A stretch of 54,030 bases of DNA. Origin: SAR324 cluster bacterium. GTDB taxonomy: Bacteria; SAR324; XYD2-FULL-50-16. Location of the stretch: contig JANQGX010000030.1 in NCBI GenBank assembly GCA_028282885.1, positions 1-54,030 on the forward strand, in the 5' to 3' direction. Shown piece after piece: positions 35,513-44,196 of the stretch. Under the pieces are notes generated by a model that saw only the letters and a program-made list of their open reading frames with translations, was not told the origin of the DNA and searched no databases. Each line of letters opens with the position of its first letter. Position 1 is the first letter of the stretch. A program made the translations under genes and the position numbers.

Positions 35513-36556
35513 TTAATTGTTAAAGGGATTTTCTTCGAAAATGCGATGGATATTTCTAATTTTCTCCAGCGAATCCAGCTTTCGACCGGAAAAGATGGTT
35601 CCCGGTTTACCCTCCGTTGTATGGGCATAGCCATCAGCCCTGGGATCAGCATCGGCCAGATCAGGTTTTCTTGCCTTTCCGGTTTTTCTCTTTTCAATAT
35701 AGGAATCTGGCGCTTTACCCGTGCCACTGGGGGCATCAGCTCCGCCAACGGTATCGGGTGATGGAATTGCTTCCCGTTCGGCCTTGACAGCGGATGCCGG
35801 AGGAAGTTCTCCAATGACATCGATAATCCATTGGCGGGCGGTGGTTGATTTGACAGCAAAATTCAATCCGGTTAAGACCAGACCTCCCGACCCCTGCCTG
35901 ACGATGAAGGTATTGATACCGATAACAGCTCCACTGCCATCGATCAAAGGACCACCCGAATTGCCGGGGTTAAGTGCTGTTTCGGTTTGAAAAACATCCC
36001 AACCGGATCGTTCATTGTAGTCTTTCCAGGAGGCACTGATTTTTCCGGTGGTTAATGTCCAGGATGCTCCTCCTCCCGGGTGACCGATTGCCACAGTCGG
36101 TTCGCCGATTCCGACATTGGACAGGTCACTCAAAGGCAGAACCGGTAGATCCTTCGGAGGATCGATAATCTGCACCAAAGCCAGATCGTATTTGGGGTTA
36201 ACGACCAGAACCTTTGCCAGGTAGCCACGGCTGAGATCGTTTTTTTGACTGCCCGTTACCCGATCCGGTTTGAGAAAAACAAACTGCTTGTCCCATAACT
36301 TGTCTTCATTGATCACGACGTGCGTATTGGTGAGCACCAGGCCGGATTTGTCTATAATGGAGCCGGTTCCTTTGGATCCTTCGCTACCGTCGGTCCCGTA
36401 TAGCAGGACCACTGCTTTGGAAGTCTTCTGATAGAGTTTTTTGTAATCGATCTCCACTGCCAATATCAACGGGGCTGCCAGGATTCCGAAAATTAAAAAA
36501 CTGACCAGCCGGAGCGTTTTCAGCCGCGTGCTTTTCAAGTTAGATTTTTGTTTCAT
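35513..36556 (-). CDS. trypsin-like serine protease (S1C, HtrA-type, no PDZ)
   Basis: A 347-residue exported protease. A signal or anchor segment spans residues 16-34. The catalytic triad is readable: His79 in LTNTHVV, Asp124 in PKYDLALVQI and Ser200 in NPGNSGGPL. The fold is that of HtrA/DegP, but no PDZ domain follows; instead there is a 90-residue low-complexity tail rich in Lys, Pro and Asp. ATG at 36556 is chosen because AAGGAAG precedes it and the signal begins there. It is the fourth gene after the sigma factor and presumably acts in the periplasm. Confidence 0.9.
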   Translation of the reverse strand: MKQKSNLKSTRLKTLRLVSFLIFGILAAPLILAVEIDYKKLYQKTSKAVVLLYGTDGSEGSKGTGSIIDKSGLVLTNTHVVINEDKLWDKQFVFLKPDRVTGSQKNDLSRGYLAKVLVVNPKYDLALVQIIDPPKDLPVLPLSDLSNVGIGEPTVAIGHPGGGASWTLTTGKISASWKDYNERSGWDVFQTETALNPGNSGGPLIDGSGAVIGINTFIVRQGSGGLVLTGLNFAVKSTTARQWIIDVIGELPPASAVKAEREAIPSPDTVGGADAPSGTGKAPDSYIEKRKTGKARKPDLADADPRADGYAHTTEGKPGTIFSGRKLDSLEKIRNIHRIFEENPFNN

Positions 36557-36995
36557 GCTGCTTCCTTGGTTGAGGGAAAACCCAAATTTAAAATTACGAT
36601 CTTGATCCAAAACACAATGGCTGACAATCATACCTGCTGTTTTCCGGACCAGATCCCCCGGGCGATAACAAAACAAGTGTCACTTTGTTGCTGCTGAAAT
36701 GAGTCAGGGAGTGACATGTTTCAGCTTCTTGGCTATTGTCTGATGCCTCTTCCCTTATATCAAACAGCGTGGGAAAGTCACACTATTTAAGAATCTCCTA
36801 TGAGTTCAAAAAGAATAAACGGACAATTTTGAAGTCTGCAAAAGAAAAAAAGTTAAAACCTAATCGTTGATTCGATCTTGTCCTAAAACCAGTGCCTTGC
36901 TCACGGGAAGTAAATATCAGGATGAACCGGAGCCGTTGTTATCATCAGTTTGTCGGATTGGACATTTCAGGTGACAACCCCAAGCGATGATCCCG
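36557..36995. other. intergenic region upstream of the trypsin-like gene
   Basis: 439 bases, no gene supported. TGTCACT (36678-36684) and AGTGACA (36710-36716) form a short inverted repeat across 25 bases that could be a binding site or a weak hairpin. No good promoter was found on either strand. Confidence 0.3.
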
Positions 36996-38369
36996 CTATT
37001 CGATTGATTTCAGGATATCGTGGTCGATACCATGATCACCCACCAGGGGGGTCATCATGGATTTGTTTTCGACTCCGGAAATCATACGGAGATTCCTTCC
37101 GGCGAGTTTATAAATCGCAGATGATTCGGGGACCCTTTTTAACAATCGCATCGATTTCTCCCTGTTTAACTCCGAATTTTGAAGATATAGCGCCAGTGCC
37201 CTGTTGTTTACAGCATAGGGGTCTGAAGATTCTCCTGACAAAAGGTTATCTGCCTCAAGTTCCGCTGTCTTGTACTCCTGTCTGGTGATTTGAAGAGCGG
37301 TCAGGTTAATGAGGGCAGGCCGAAATGTCCTGTCCTTGACCCTGGCCATTTCCAAATATTCGTCAGCTCTACTGATAATCTTTTTGAAAAGATCGGGCTG
37401 ACACGGGAGCTGTTTCTTCACATCGACGGAAATCCTTGTCTCTTCAGGAACCAGCAGCTCGGCATCTGTCCGGGTCACCAGGCGGGTGGCCGGAATCAGT
37501 TTGTAGTGAATCCCCTTGCATCCCGAAACATAAATCCGTGCCTTTTGATAAAGCGTCAGTCCCAAGTTGTTTAATGTCTCGCGACCCGGGTAAATCTTGA
37601 GGAACTTATGGAAATGCTGTTCTGCCATGTCCAGGTTTTGCTTTTGATAAGCTTCAACGCCCAAGTAAAAATGCTGGAGCTGATCGGCAAACCGTTTGAG
37701 ACGAATTCTGAGTTCTTCTGCCCGAATATTGGATTCAGGGTGGCGTTTCTTCTGTTTTCGATTGCCGATGCTTCTGATTTTTTTTCTGACCTTTTGAGCA
37801 TACTCGCCAAAAAAAGTGGAGTCCGCGCGAAGAACGTCTCTCGGGTTGTACCCGGCCATGGTCATGATAAAAATCCCTTTATAATCGGCGGATAGCTCTA
37901 TTTTCCTGGCGGTTTCCATCTCCTCTTTGCTGCTTAAAACCTGAAACAACAGGGGAACTCCCAATGATTTATGGTCCTTGTGCAGCAGATGAGCCAACTC
38001 ATGGGACAGGACAAAGGCAAGTCTGGAATCTCCCGATTGATGATCAGCACTATCGATATTAAAGGCAAGCGGTAAAAGGCTTTCTACAATGATGATGCTG
38101 CCGTCAGCAATGGAGATTGCCCACGAATCCAGCCATTTGCCCGCGGATTCCTTGAGAAACAATAATCTCGGTTTCTTTATAGAGGCAGGCTGAGAGGAAA
38201 GCCAGATTTTGTCGAAGATTTCCTCGGCTCTTTTGATCTCCGGTAACTGATCCCTGGTAACTTCCCCATAGTTTTCGATCCACCAATCGCCGGATCCCTT
38301 TTCCTGCGCTTGTGTGTTCTGCAGGAGAATGGCGAAGATACCAACAAGAATAACAAAATATTGTTTCAT
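36996..38369 (-). CDS. M48 family metalloprotease with C-terminal repeat region
   Basis: A 457-residue exported protease with signal peptide MKQYFVILVGIFAILLQNTQ, cut near QAQEK. The zinc site is HELAH (His123, Glu124, His127), and ELSADYKG (Glu158, Asp162) supplies the third ligand, as in M48/BepA-type proteases. From about residue 225 the sequence is helical and TPR-like (GVEAYQKQNLDMAEQHFHKF, YPGRETLNNLGLTLYQKARI, YAVNNRALALYLQN). This is the plan of BepA/YfgC-like proteases that attend outer-membrane assembly. It begins four bases after the anti-sigma-like gene ends, so the two are surely co-transcribed. Confidence 0.9.
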   Translation of the reverse strand: MKQYFVILVGIFAILLQNTQAQEKGSGDWWIENYGEVTRDQLPEIKRAEEIFDKIWLSSQPASIKKPRLLFLKESAGKWLDSWAISIADGSIIIVESLLPLAFNIDSADHQSGDSRLAFVLSHELAHLLHKDHKSLGVPLLFQVLSSKEEMETARKIELSADYKGIFIMTMAGYNPRDVLRADSTFFGEYAQKVRKKIRSIGNRKQKKRHPESNIRAEELRIRLKRFADQLQHFYLGVEAYQKQNLDMAEQHFHKFLKIYPGRETLNNLGLTLYQKARIYVSGCKGIHYKLIPATRLVTRTDAELLVPEETRISVDVKKQLPCQPDLFKKIISRADEYLEMARVKDRTFRPALINLTALQITRQEYKTAELEADNLLSGESSDPYAVNNRALALYLQNSELNREKSMRLLKRVPESSAIYKLAGRNLRMISGVENKSMMTPLVGDHGIDHDILKSIE

Positions 38370-38373
38370 TTTC

Positions 38374-39384
38374 TTACATCAAAATATGGAGAATGGTATC
38401 AAAACTCTGTTTGATTTTTTCGAAGTCCTGACCGGAAAGAGAATCTCGCTCCAGTGTTTGCGCAATGGATTTGAGACTGCGTTCAATACCGGGAGGTAAG
38501 CCAAGTTTATTGGCTTCGTCCTGATAATAAGGCAGGTCACTCTTTTCAAAAAAGAGAGGATCATTAGCTGATGCGGCCAGGCTGCCGGCTTGAACCCAGC
38601 TTCCGAACACCATAAAAAAACCGACATCCTGCTGCTGCATCAGCGGTTCTATCGGTTCCGTATGCCGGCTGATGGACTCCGGAAAGCTCCCATTGGAGAG
38701 AAGAAAGTGAACTTCCCGCAGATTGGAAACAACTTTTCCCTGCTCATCAAGTTCCCCCAGCAGGGAAAGGAGTGGCTTTATTAACAGATTGGATTGTTCC
38801 GCATCCCGGGCTCGAACCGCGATTTCGAGGCTGTAAGTGAGAACGCCTATCCGGAAGGCAGCCCGTTCCAACGACAAACCGTCGAAGAATCCAAAGGCGG
38901 CAGATCCGTAGGGTAGCTTTTTCAACTGGTTCACCAAATGATGCGAGATTTCGACACCATCAAGGGATGATGCAACTGTTTTGTAGCCGGGATGTTTTTC
39001 CGGTTTGAAAGCAACCAGAACGGCAATTAGAAGTATTGCCACAACCGGGGCTGTATATCTGATTTTGAGGGAGTTTTCCATGGTGCCAATTAAAGAGCTG
39101 GCGGCTGCAACAAGCTTATCGAGAGGTGAGGAGGCGATTTCAAACACTTGCTCCTCCTTTTCCGTGTTCAACTCTTCGTTGATTACCAGGGCTTCGGAGA
39201 AAAGCTCATAACAGGATTGACATTGATTAAGATGACCAATGATCCTTTTCCGTTCGGCATACGAGCTTTTTCCATCCATGAACCTGGAGAGATCGGCGAA
39301 AGTCGGACAGTCATGTTCAGTCTTCCCCCCTTTGTCCAAGGATGCGATATAGGCCCCAAGTTGATTGTCTTCGTTTGTGGTCAT
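38374..39384 (-). CDS. zinc-finger anti-sigma-factor-like membrane protein
   Basis: A 336-residue protein. Its N-terminus has a ZAS-type anti-sigma zinc finger: Cys26, then His51, Cys55 and Cys58 (HLNQCQSC). One TM segment lies at about residues 109-126 (TAPVVAILLIAVLVAF), and the C-terminal 200 residues are outside the membrane, helical and of unknown family. It sits directly after the sigma-factor gene (105 bases) and directly before the M48 protease (four bases). The arrangement suggests it holds the sigma factor at the membrane until a signal, perhaps proteolytic, frees it. Confidence 0.82.
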   Translation of the reverse strand: MTTNEDNQLGAYIASLDKGGKTEHDCPTFADLSRFMDGKSSYAERKRIIGHLNQCQSCYELFSEALVINEELNTEKEEQVFEIASSPLDKLVAAASSLIGTMENSLKIRYTAPVVAILLIAVLVAFKPEKHPGYKTVASSLDGVEISHHLVNQLKKLPYGSAAFGFFDGLSLERAAFRIGVLTYSLEIAVRARDAEQSNLLIKPLLSLLGELDEQGKVVSNLREVHFLLSNGSFPESISRHTEPIEPLMQQQDVGFFMVFGSWVQAGSLAASANDPLFFEKSDLPYYQDEANKLGLPPGIERSLKSIAQTLERDSLSGQDFEKIKQSFDTILHILM

Positions 39385-39489
39385 GTGTTTGATTAAGTCC
39401 GGTTCATTACGTCTGGTATGGGCAAAATCTTAAGTACAGGTCTCCCGTTTAATTTTCTTTACGGACAAGTCGGTAAAAATGAAAATTTT

Positions 39490-40272
39490 TCAGTTAAAAT
39501 ATTCAATAATCTCTTCAATTTCAGATCTTTCAAAACCGTTTTTTAGTATTATATGTTTAAAATTCTCCAACGTTTTATCGATGGTTTTTTTAATATGATA
39601 ACGGCTCTTATTCAAGATTTTGGAAATGGTTGAAATATTGTTATTTTCATGAAAATAGAGCTTGAGAATCAACTGCTCCTCTTCACCGAGTTTTTGCCTG
39701 TGTTGATTTATAACCTGATCCAACAGTTTCTTTCTGTCATCCAACTGGTTCTTGCGGAAGTTCGATTCATAGTCCGGATTGGAGGTGGCAATATTGGTCA
39801 GGTGAGGATCTCCCGGAAGAACGGTGATGTTTCGATGCCTTATTTTGAGTTGGCTGGCGATTCGCTCCAATTCAGCTCTTGAAGGGATTGGTGAATCGGT
39901 ATTCCGGCATTGGGTTTCAATAATTTCGATAGCCTCCTCAAAGGAGTGTTGATGACGATAGAGAAGCTTCTCCAGCAGGCAGGCAGTCTCTCCCAGCTCT
40001 TTGGCTTTGGTTGACGGACGCCACCTTCCCGAATGCATGCGAAAGAAATCCTTGCAGATGTTGGTGACGACCAGTACGAGGTAGGATTGGGGAAGAGTCT
40101 CTCCGTCAAAATCCCGGATGATATGATAGTCGTTGCGAATGAGTCTTTCGTATGTGTAGGAGACGATATCCTCAATGTCAGCTTCCTGCATCGCCGATCG
40201 AAGACAGATTTTTCGTACGATCGTGCTGATGAGTTCCAAATTTTCTTCCAGGACTTGCTGGGGGTTCTCCAT
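39490..40272 (-). CDS. sigma-70 family RNA polymerase sigma factor
   Basis: A 260-residue sigma factor. Region 2 covers about residues 15-90 (MQEADIEDIVSYTYERLIR and LPQSYLVLVVTNICKDFFR). A long linker of about 90 residues follows, unusual for ECF sigma factors, then region 4 near the C-terminus (EEEQLILKLYFHENNNISTI and SRYHIKKTIDKTLENF). ATG at 40272 is preferred over 40392 because AAGGGAAG lies before it and region 2 begins soon after. It heads the minus-strand series. Its target promoters are not obvious, but this series and the divergent caspase gene are natural candidates. Confidence 0.85.
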   Translation of the reverse strand: MENPQQVLEENLELISTIVRKICLRSAMQEADIEDIVSYTYERLIRNDYHIIRDFDGETLPQSYLVLVVTNICKDFFRMHSGRWRPSTKAKELGETACLLEKLLYRHQHSFEEAIEIIETQCRNTDSPIPSRAELERIASQLKIRHRNITVLPGDPHLTNIATSNPDYESNFRKNQLDDRKKLLDQVINQHRQKLGEEEQLILKLYFHENNNISTISKILNKSRYHIKKTIDKTLENFKHIILKNGFERSEIEEIIEYFN

Positions 40273-40921
40273 ATTCTTCCCTTGTTTGTAAAACGGCTCG
40301 TCTGAAGCTTTTCTTAACAGGAACAATAAACTTTTTAAAGCAGTTTTCTTGATTATCTCGGCCGGATATGACTTTGCCGGGGAGAAGGTCATTAAATCCG
40401 ATTTTGGAAATCAACAACTGGCAAAACAGATTATCGGCTTACATATATGGATTTTACGGATTCGTTGACAGCTTAAGGCGTTATTGGTAGATTGCGCCAA
40501 TTAGACTTACAAAGTTTTTTTCTGTCCGTTGATTAAAGAAACCGGTTGTGGTTGTGGAAATGGTGGCAAACCATGAGTGACGAATATTCAGTTTTTCATC
40601 GTTAATCCATCTATTGTCAATTACAGCCATGGGTTATTTATCACTAATTTATATATGATAAGACCCGTTAGCTGTTTCTGGCGCAGTGCATGTCAGGTTC
40701 TTTGTTGAGATGCAGAGTTTGCACACAACCAGAAAGTGTGAAGCTCGTAAAGGGGGTTGAGCCAAATACAGGGTATTCCCACATCAAGGGTGTCCTGTTC
40801 AAGAATCTTAAAATCACCACCTCCCTGGCTTTCTCGAGGTATGAAAGGCTGTATTCAGTTTAAGTTAAGGACTTTTTTTGATTGACCTGTGAACCAATTG
40901 AACCAACCAGGAGGAGTTGCC
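40273..40921. promoter_or_regulatory. divergent control region between sigma factor and WD40-caspase
   Basis: 649 bases without a gene. On the + strand TTGACA (40465-40470) with a 17-base spacer to TAGATT (40488-40493) is a plausible promoter. A perfect TTGACA on the minus strand (40620-40615) has only a weak -10. TTATCA (40638-40643) and TGATAA (40656-40661) form an inverted repeat. CACAC and GTGTG near 40729-40746 form another small one. Confidence 0.45.
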
Positions 40922-43861
40922 ATGTTAAAACGCGTTCTCTTATTCATCTTTATGCTGCTTCCCGGAATGCTGTTGGGTGAAACACCGATCCTCGTCATCG
41001 ATTCCGGAGGGCACATGGCCAAAATAAAAGATATCATGTTTACCAGCGATGGGAGGTACCTGGTATCTGCTGCCTATGATAAAACCGTCCGAGTCTGGGA
41101 TGCAGAGACCGGTGAAATGGTAAGGACGATTCGAGGGCAGATAAAAGAGGGGGATGAAGGCAAACTGTATGCAGCCGCTCTATCACCTGATGACAGATGG
41201 CTGGCAGTTGGCGGATGGATGAAATATGATGAGATACGCCTCATCGATTTTAGGACAGGTGAGATTGTGGCCCTGCTCAAGGGGCATTCCAATGTCCTGC
41301 TGGGACTGGATTTCTCTCCTGACAGTAGGAGACTCGTATCAAGCAGCAGCGATAAAACTGCAATTATCTGGGATGTACTCAACCAGAAAAAACTGCATGT
41401 ACTGGAGGGGCACGAGATGAGAATCTATGGTGTGGCCTATTCAGCCGATAACAGCATGGTTGCGACAGGAAGTGATGATGATTCCATCAAGTTATGGGAT
41501 GCCTATAGCGGCCGGCTGATCACCACCATGACAGGACATACCAAAGATGTTCTGAGTCTTGTGTTCACTCCTGACGGGCGCTACCTGCTTTCCGGTAGTG
41601 ATGACAAAACGATCCGGCTCTGGCGGGCAGAAAGTGGAAGACTCGTCAAAGTATTGGCAACACAGAATACAACGGTTGACCATCTTTCGGTTAGCCCGAA
41701 CAGCCGGATGGTATTATCCGGTTCTGGGATCGGAGGCAAAAAGACTAACAATATTTACACTATTCCTGATGGTTATAACCAGACGGCCTTTAAGAAACAC
41801 CGTAATATTGTGCTTAGCACGGCTTTTGGACCTTACAACAAAGTCGTGGCAACGGGAGGAGGAAGCAACCAGGAGATCTATATCTGGGATGTCAGGGACG
41901 GAGCAGTCAAGCACAAGATGGTGGGCAAAGGCAAGAGAGTCTGGAATGTCGGATTTGCCAAAGATGGTCGATCCATCGCCTGGGGTAAAACCTGGAGATC
42001 GGGAAATCTGTTCGACAGAGGCGACCTGGAGCAACGGTTCAATCTGATTGAAGACGGGGAGTTCAAACCTTCGTTGGGTAGTAAAATGGATGGCGACCCA
42101 CACGGAGAATACACCAGGGGAATCCGGCAAGTCGGCTCTCTTTCTATCAGAACGCCCGACGGAGGAGTGAATAAGGAACTTGAAATCCTGAGAAACGGTT
42201 CCGTTGCCCACACTGTTGTCTGTGAGACTTCGACTTGTATTTCCCACCGGGGACTAACGCTTTCGCCCGATGGTCAACATGTGATCAGCGGTGGCAGTAA
42301 TGGATCATTGTTGAGTTTTGATCCCTATACCGGAAAGCAACTACATGAATTTGTAGGTCACGCGGGAGATGTCTGGGGTGTGGCAGTTTCTCCTGACAGC
42401 CGGTACCTGGTATCAGGATCAGATGATCAGACAGTGAGATTATGGGATTTGGGATCCGGAAAGAACCTGCTGACTGTTTTTCACGCATCCGATAACCAGT
42501 GGGTAGCCTGGACGCCTGAAGGATACTACAGCTCTTCCAGCGGTGGAGACAAATACATCGGCTGGCAGATTAACCAGGGATATGAAAGATCCGCTCTTTA
42601 CTATCCGGCATCCCGCTTTGCGGACCAGTTCAGACAACCCCTGGTGGTTGGCAATTACGTCAAAACAAGGGGGGACCTTGACCGTGCTATTAAGCTGGCA
42701 AATGATTCCAGGGGCGGCTATAAAAAGAATGTGAAAAAATATGGTGCCGGAGATTTGCAGAATATTTTACCCCCGGCTGTATTTATCCAGTTTCCAACAG
42801 AAACAATGGTGACGACAGCGGATGAAAAATTCTGTGTCAAAGCAGTTGCCCGTTCCTTGAACAACGAGGACATTACCGATATCTGGCTGACTCTGAACGG
42901 TAGAAAGACCCGTGGCCTGGGTGTCAGCGCTTCCGCGGCCAGCCAGCCCGAGGTCAATAAACAGCTTTTGGGTAGAAGAGCCAGCCTTGAGCAATGTGTT
43001 CAACTGACCGATCGAGACAACACGATATCAGTATTTGCTTCCAACCAGTATGGATCGTCGGATCCGGAAGTTATCAGCGTTCGCTGGAAAGGGAATGTAC
43101 AGCAGATCGATGACATCTTTAAGCCCAAGCTTTATGTTCTTTCGATCGGGATCTCCCGTTATGCCGACAGTCAACTGAACCTGGATGTTGCCCATAAGGA
43201 TGCAAAAGCAGTTGCCCGAATTTTTCAAGGACAGGAAGGCAAGCTGTTCCGTAAAGTCGAATCTCGCGTTCTGCTCGATGACCAAGCAACACGCGATGAT
43301 ATTCTTGACGGACTGGATTGGATTCTGCAGGAGTCAACCCAAAAGGATATGAGTATCATTTTTATGGCAGGTCACGGAATGAACGACAAACGGAACAATT
43401 ACTATTTCCTGCCGCATGATGCAGAAATGAACAGACTTCGTCGTACCGGGGTGAAATGGTTTGATTTTCAGGATGTCGTGGTTTCACTTCCCTCCAAAAC
43501 CATATTGATGGTGGATACCTGTCATAGTGGAAACGTGACGGGAAAGAGAAGAGGACTGAGCGATATGACCGAAGCGATTCGGGAACTGAACTCCGCAGAT
43601 AGCGGCGTTGTGGTTATGACCGCTGCAACGGGCCGGGAAGTCAGCCAGGAGCGTCCGGAATGGGGACATGGTGCTTTCACTAAAGCCCTGGTGGAAGGAT
43701 TGGGCTCGCTGGATGCAGATTATAACAGAAACGGTATCGTTGAAATCAAAGAGCTGGATCTGTTCATAACTGAACGGGTTAAGGCTTTGACTGGCGGCAG
43801 CCAGCATCCCACGACCGAAATTCCGCAAACCCTGCCTAATTTCCCGGTTGCTGCCAGGTAA
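40922..43861 (+). CDS. secreted WD40-repeat caspase-like protease (peptidase C14)
   Basis: A 979-residue exported protein. Signal peptide MLKRVLLFIFMLLPGMLLGE is followed by a WD40 propeller region (about residues 20-530) with units such as LLSGSDDKTIRLWRAESGRL and YLVSGSDDQTVRLWDLGSGK. A linker with beta-rich Ig-like parts (about 590-720) leads to a caspase domain at about residues 740-970. Its catalytic pair is His818 in MAGHGMND and Cys867 in VDTCHSG, both intact. It is thus a likely active cysteine peptidase cutting after basic or acidic residues (specificity unknown). GGAGGAG lies before ATG 40922. It is divergent from the sigma-factor series. Confidence 0.92.
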   Translation: MLKRVLLFIFMLLPGMLLGETPILVIDSGGHMAKIKDIMFTSDGRYLVSAAYDKTVRVWDAETGEMVRTIRGQIKEGDEGKLYAAALSPDDRWLAVGGWMKYDEIRLIDFRTGEIVALLKGHSNVLLGLDFSPDSRRLVSSSSDKTAIIWDVLNQKKLHVLEGHEMRIYGVAYSADNSMVATGSDDDSIKLWDAYSGRLITTMTGHTKDVLSLVFTPDGRYLLSGSDDKTIRLWRAESGRLVKVLATQNTTVDHLSVSPNSRMVLSGSGIGGKKTNNIYTIPDGYNQTAFKKHRNIVLSTAFGPYNKVVATGGGSNQEIYIWDVRDGAVKHKMVGKGKRVWNVGFAKDGRSIAWGKTWRSGNLFDRGDLEQRFNLIEDGEFKPSLGSKMDGDPHGEYTRGIRQVGSLSIRTPDGGVNKELEILRNGSVAHTVVCETSTCISHRGLTLSPDGQHVISGGSNGSLLSFDPYTGKQLHEFVGHAGDVWGVAVSPDSRYLVSGSDDQTVRLWDLGSGKNLLTVFHASDNQWVAWTPEGYYSSSSGGDKYIGWQINQGYERSALYYPASRFADQFRQPLVVGNYVKTRGDLDRAIKLANDSRGGYKKNVKKYGAGDLQNILPPAVFIQFPTETMVTTADEKFCVKAVARSLNNEDITDIWLTLNGRKTRGLGVSASAASQPEVNKQLLGRRASLEQCVQLTDRDNTISVFASNQYGSSDPEVISVRWKGNVQQIDDIFKPKLYVLSIGISRYADSQLNLDVAHKDAKAVARIFQGQEGKLFRKVESRVLLDDQATRDDILDGLDWILQESTQKDMSIIFMAGHGMNDKRNNYYFLPHDAEMNRLRRTGVKWFDFQDVVVSLPSKTILMVDTCHSGNVTGKRRGLSDMTEAIRELNSADSGVVVMTAATGREVSQERPEWGHGAFTKALVEGLGSLDADYNRNGIVEIKELDLFITERVKALTGGSQHPTTEIPQTLPNFPVAAR

Positions 43862-44196
43862 GAGGAACTATGTCCGATGTCGGACTGATATGACAATCAG
43901 GAGCCCGACATCGGATTTTCGATCGGGCATTGAAATCCGGAACCGCAGGTGCCACGTGTTGGTTTTCCAATCCGCACAAATTAACTGCGGCCAAGCTAAT
44001 CGCACCTAGCCGGGAGTAAATCACGTTTTATTGGAATCCGCAAATCGGTCACAGAACTGCGGAGCTTTTGATTCCGGCAGCCTCAGGCAGACATTTCCAT
44101 TACCGGCTGCAAGTTGCGGATGAAGAAGGATTCGGATGGCTGACAAGGTGTCCGGGATTTTGGATTGCAGCAAAAACAAGGAGTTCTGGTGTGCCT
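43862..44196. other. convergent intergenic region with terminator
   Basis: 335 bases between the caspase gene and the convergent hybrid kinase. Apart from the terminator at 43873-43919, I see nothing gene-like in it. Confidence 0.5.
43873..43919 (+). terminator. rho-independent-type terminator of the caspase gene
   Basis: TCCGATGTCGG (43873-43883) pairs perfectly with CCGACATCGGA (43905-43915) around a 21-base loop, followed by TTTT (43916-43919). It starts 12 bases after the caspase stop codon. Confidence 0.7.

Noticed and set aside
35416..35859. 147-codon minus-strand frame
   Set aside because: It overlaps the 3' end of the trypsin-like protease in another frame; its proline- and arginine-rich content looks non-coding.
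40922..43861. A CRISPR-linked or type III-E-like caspase system
   Set aside because: No CRISPR repeats, no Cas genes and a signal peptide on the caspase; the periplasmic reading fits better.
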